64,000 nt of DNA from Hirudo medicinalis. Taxonomy: Eukaryota > Annelida > Clitellata > Hirudinida > Hirudinidae. Positions 46,275 to 64,000 of this stretch are shown piece by piece. A program made the position numbers and the translations under genes. Below the pieces are notes generated by a model. The model worked only from the letters and a program-made list of their open reading frames with translations. It did no database searches and was not told the origin of the DNA. Every line of letters starts with the position of its first letter. Positions within the stretch are counted from its first letter, which is position 1. The stretch is from assembly GCA_011800805.1 (NCBI GenBank), contig MPNW01000223.1:29950-93949 (forward strand). The letters run 5' to 3'.

Positions 46275-48575
46275 TTTCTATGGAATCTGGAATTACAATG
46301 AAATTGTTAAAGAATATTCATCAGGAAATAATGCCATGACATTAAAGCTCAACAATGAAAAATATATGACATTCACAAGTTTTTGAGCAATTGCCCTTCA
46401 AATGTCCATTAAAATTGACACATGATTACACTAATAATTCTGGTGAATTAAAGCAGAGTTCTCACTCCCTAAAACCAAACCCTTAGAGGAAATCATTAAA
46501 TCAATAAATTATATCAAAAAACAATCATGTCACATAAAAAACCTCATCCTATTTACCTAATATGTAACAATTCATTGATATGATGCAATACATCATTCAA
46601 GCATACAAATGAAATGCAACAATTATTCAATACAATGTTTAGGTTGCATCATAATTGCGCAATGAGAAGAACTATGATCATTGCAACCAAATCCTAAAAA
46701 TTATGCAGAAGACTGCGACTTCTTAAGTTTCCGGACTAAGGCCATGATCACCCGAATTTGACCTTTTACCGGCAAGTACCAAGGACGACACGTGCTCGCC
46801 CAATAAAAAAAGCCTATCAAACTGAACCTCTAAGGCAAACACCTCCAACTAAGAATAAAAATCTAATAGAGACAAGTAAGAATTTAAGAAGCGCACAAAC
46901 CGGAGAAGAACAACAACGAGAGAACACGCGACTCAAGACAACTCGACCCTGAGCGAGATCGACTGGTTTTAAATCGAATTGATGGAAGTTTCTACAAGCT
47001 CGGCAGTGTTGAGAACTTTGATTTTACAAGTAATATTTTTTTTCATCAAATAATTTAAAATTAATTATTTATAAAAAAAATCACAAAGAAAAAGAACAAA
47101 ATTTTTAATCTTAGAATAAACATCTTTAACTGTACAAATTTTAACTTTAATTTTTAAATGTGATAATAAAAGACAATTTTTTGTTTTAGATGTGAACTTA
47201 AATCGCAAGTTACTCAAATTTTACAAAAAATGCATTAATTGTCACTTATTATTAGCATTTATTCTCGTGTCTGCATGCGGTTTATTAATATGCAAGCCAA
47301 ATATTTGTTTAAATTCAAATTAGATAATAAAGATAATAATAAAGCCACCATTAATAGAGGTCTTTTCAGGTAAATTTTGACTTACTAGAATATTAAATAT
47401 TCTTTTGCTCAATTGACAGTACTAAATTCTTTTTCAATAATGGAACTCACTCCCCAATAACATCGTTTCATCCACAACCTACAGCCGATTCACCTCCCTT
47501 CATTTTGTACAAATGTATGAGTCACCTCTCATGTAAAATTTTCTTGTTTGCTTGCGAGCAGGTAAGAGGCCTCTGCTCACTTTTGAAAAATAAATAATAA
47601 ATAAATAATCGTTTAGCACGACCTTGTATAACCTTGTTCCAGCATTGACATTTGAATCGAATTGTAGCTTTGGTGCTTAAACTTGTTGTGAATGTATTTT
47701 GTAAAATCCTAAATATAACCATATTTCAAATTTACGATGAGGCAATTTTATTTAGCCTTTAATTTAACCAATCAACTTTTCAAATATTAAGAATGCACTT
47801 TCAGCCCGACGTGCGATGCAAACCTAGAACAGACTTCCCTTCCAATAACCAACGCTGGTTCAACCGGATTTCATACCGCCATGAAAACTCTGAAAACAAT
47901 GAGAGCTTCTCTATACAGTGGTCTTGAGGATACGATGGAACATATATCGCACTAATAATGCTCAGACTAATTATCATTACCATAAAATGAAATCCGTGAA
48001 CATTCTTTATAAGTTTTGAATATGATTTGACTCGTTTAATACAATTTTTTAATAATGCATAATATTTTAATTTGTTTTTGGTATTTTACAATTTTCAATA
48101 AGACATTATTTGGATTACAATCTTGTAATGTGAAACGTTGACCATCCCTACCTCATAACCGTCTGTTCATTTGATCACGGCACTTGGCAGATTGTGACAT
48201 GAGGAGGCAAACGAGGAAGGTGGTGGACATGCCTTCATTAAAAATTTGTAATTTACAATGGGAGGTAGACTGATTGGCAGTCGGTGGTTACTTCTGACCG
48301 GTTCCAGACGGTCGATGGATATATTCGCCAAAGAACTATAGGATGTCACTTTAATAACATGGTGTAACTCAAAAGTCATCCCTGCACAGTGAAATCGGAA
48401 CTATTCAAATCGTTTCATTTAAATAGCAGTTGTAATGCTCGGGTTGCTCAATTCTGATGTGATGTGCAGTCTTTTAATGAAATTAATTTATTTCCAGGAT
48501 ATTTTCCTTAAGTATGGTGGAGATATGAAAAACGTTACTATAAATAATAAATATTACAATGATTGTGAGTTTTAG
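46275..48575. other. Divergent intergenic region HSPD1/dynein
   Basis: This holds the HSPD1 5' UTR intron and promoter plus the dynein upstream region. Small open stretches with exon-like ends occur at 47806-47910 (+) and 48195-48264 (+, ending CAATGGGAG|gtagac), and at 48501-48573 after a ttatttccag acceptor. They may be dynein 5' exons, but I could not make them join to the first sure exon with confidence. Confidence 0.4.
46984..46993. promoter_or_regulatory. Possible heat shock element upstream of HSPD1
   Basis: GGAAGTTTCT is two inverted nGAAn units, followed by ACAAG, an imperfect third unit. It lies 710 bp upstream of the HSPD1 ATG, a reasonable promoter position if the 5' UTR contains an intron. 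Another GAA-TA-TTC pair at 46312-46319 probably lies inside that intron. This is motif matching only. Confidence 0.3.
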
Positions 48576-63808
<15,233 letters not shown>

Positions 63809-64000
63809 GTACTCTTTAATTTCCTTCCTTGAATTTTCTAGTTATTATTTTTAACTTTCTGATGACTTTATTGTGAATAATTTAAACCTGGAAATTTCAA
63901 TTTAATGTATTGGTTTCAGAATAAAACTCAAAATGTAAATTAATTAAGCGACTCTTCTTTAAAATGCTGAATGTAATTTGAGCTCACTATTCTCGACTCT
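63809..64000. other. Dynein intron at the right edge
   Basis: The exon ends in phase 2 at a gtactc donor at 63809, just after the AAA4 extension (YNYVTPTSYLEQI), where the stalk coiled coil begins. The stalk, AAA5, AAA6 and C-terminal domain lie beyond the window. Confidence 0.75.

Noticed and set aside
46758..46952. 64-codon Arg/Lys/Thr-rich ORF
   Set aside because: It lies in the probable HSPD1 promoter and leader zone; composition reflects A-rich DNA and no partner exon was found. Also checked for an Hsp10-like gene, none seen.

Overview
This is a stretch of animal nuclear genome. Genes are split by many short GT-AG introns, the DNA between them is AT-rich, and there are microsatellites, a decayed LINE and a full set of animal genes, including an axonemal dynein, a sheddase-type ADAM, Mint/X11 and HID1. 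Gene structure and divergence suggest an invertebrate bilaterian; the sequence alone does not fix the phylum. Most ORFs of 60-100 codons are exons or shadows of exons, so the gene models here were built by joining exons at phase-compatible splice sites.

Layout, left to right. 1-2110 (+): last four coding exons of an ADAM17-like metalloprotease. 3449-5413 (-): METAP1D, mitochondrial methionine aminopeptidase, with a LINE relic in intron 3. 6972-7983 (+): ZCCHC24-like zinc-knuckle protein. 8202-11242 (-): secreted beta-lactamase-fold serine hydrolase with one frameshift. 11.2-15.4 kb: gene-poor. 15441-22978 (-): HID1, at least 21 coding exons plus a probable 99-codon cassette exon. 23488-29077 (+): Mint/X11 adaptor (APBA), 13 exons. 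30721-35730 (+): a DAPK1-related ankyrin-Roc-COR protein with no kinase domain. 37191-39888 (+): signal peptide peptidase (HM13). 40973-42511 (+): intronless 512-residue orphan membrane protein. 43322-46274 (-): mitochondrial HSP60 (HSPD1). 48576 to beyond the window (+): inner-arm axonemal dynein heavy chain, 46 exons seen, from the tail through AAA4.

There are three head-to-head pairs (METAP1D/ZCCHC24, HID1/APBA, HSPD1/dynein). HID1 and APBA, both neurosecretory trafficking factors, have start codons only about 510 bp apart. ZCCHC24 and the serine hydrolase meet tail to tail with 3' ends that appear to overlap.

The most notable points are the kinase-less DAPK1-like gene, whose ankyrin repeats are each encoded by one 99-nt phase-0 exon; the phase-matched 297-nt cassette exon in HID1; the orphan intronless membrane protein; two non-canonical GC-AG introns; and two single-base frameshifts, both at C/G homopolymers, which look more like base-calling errors than real mutations.
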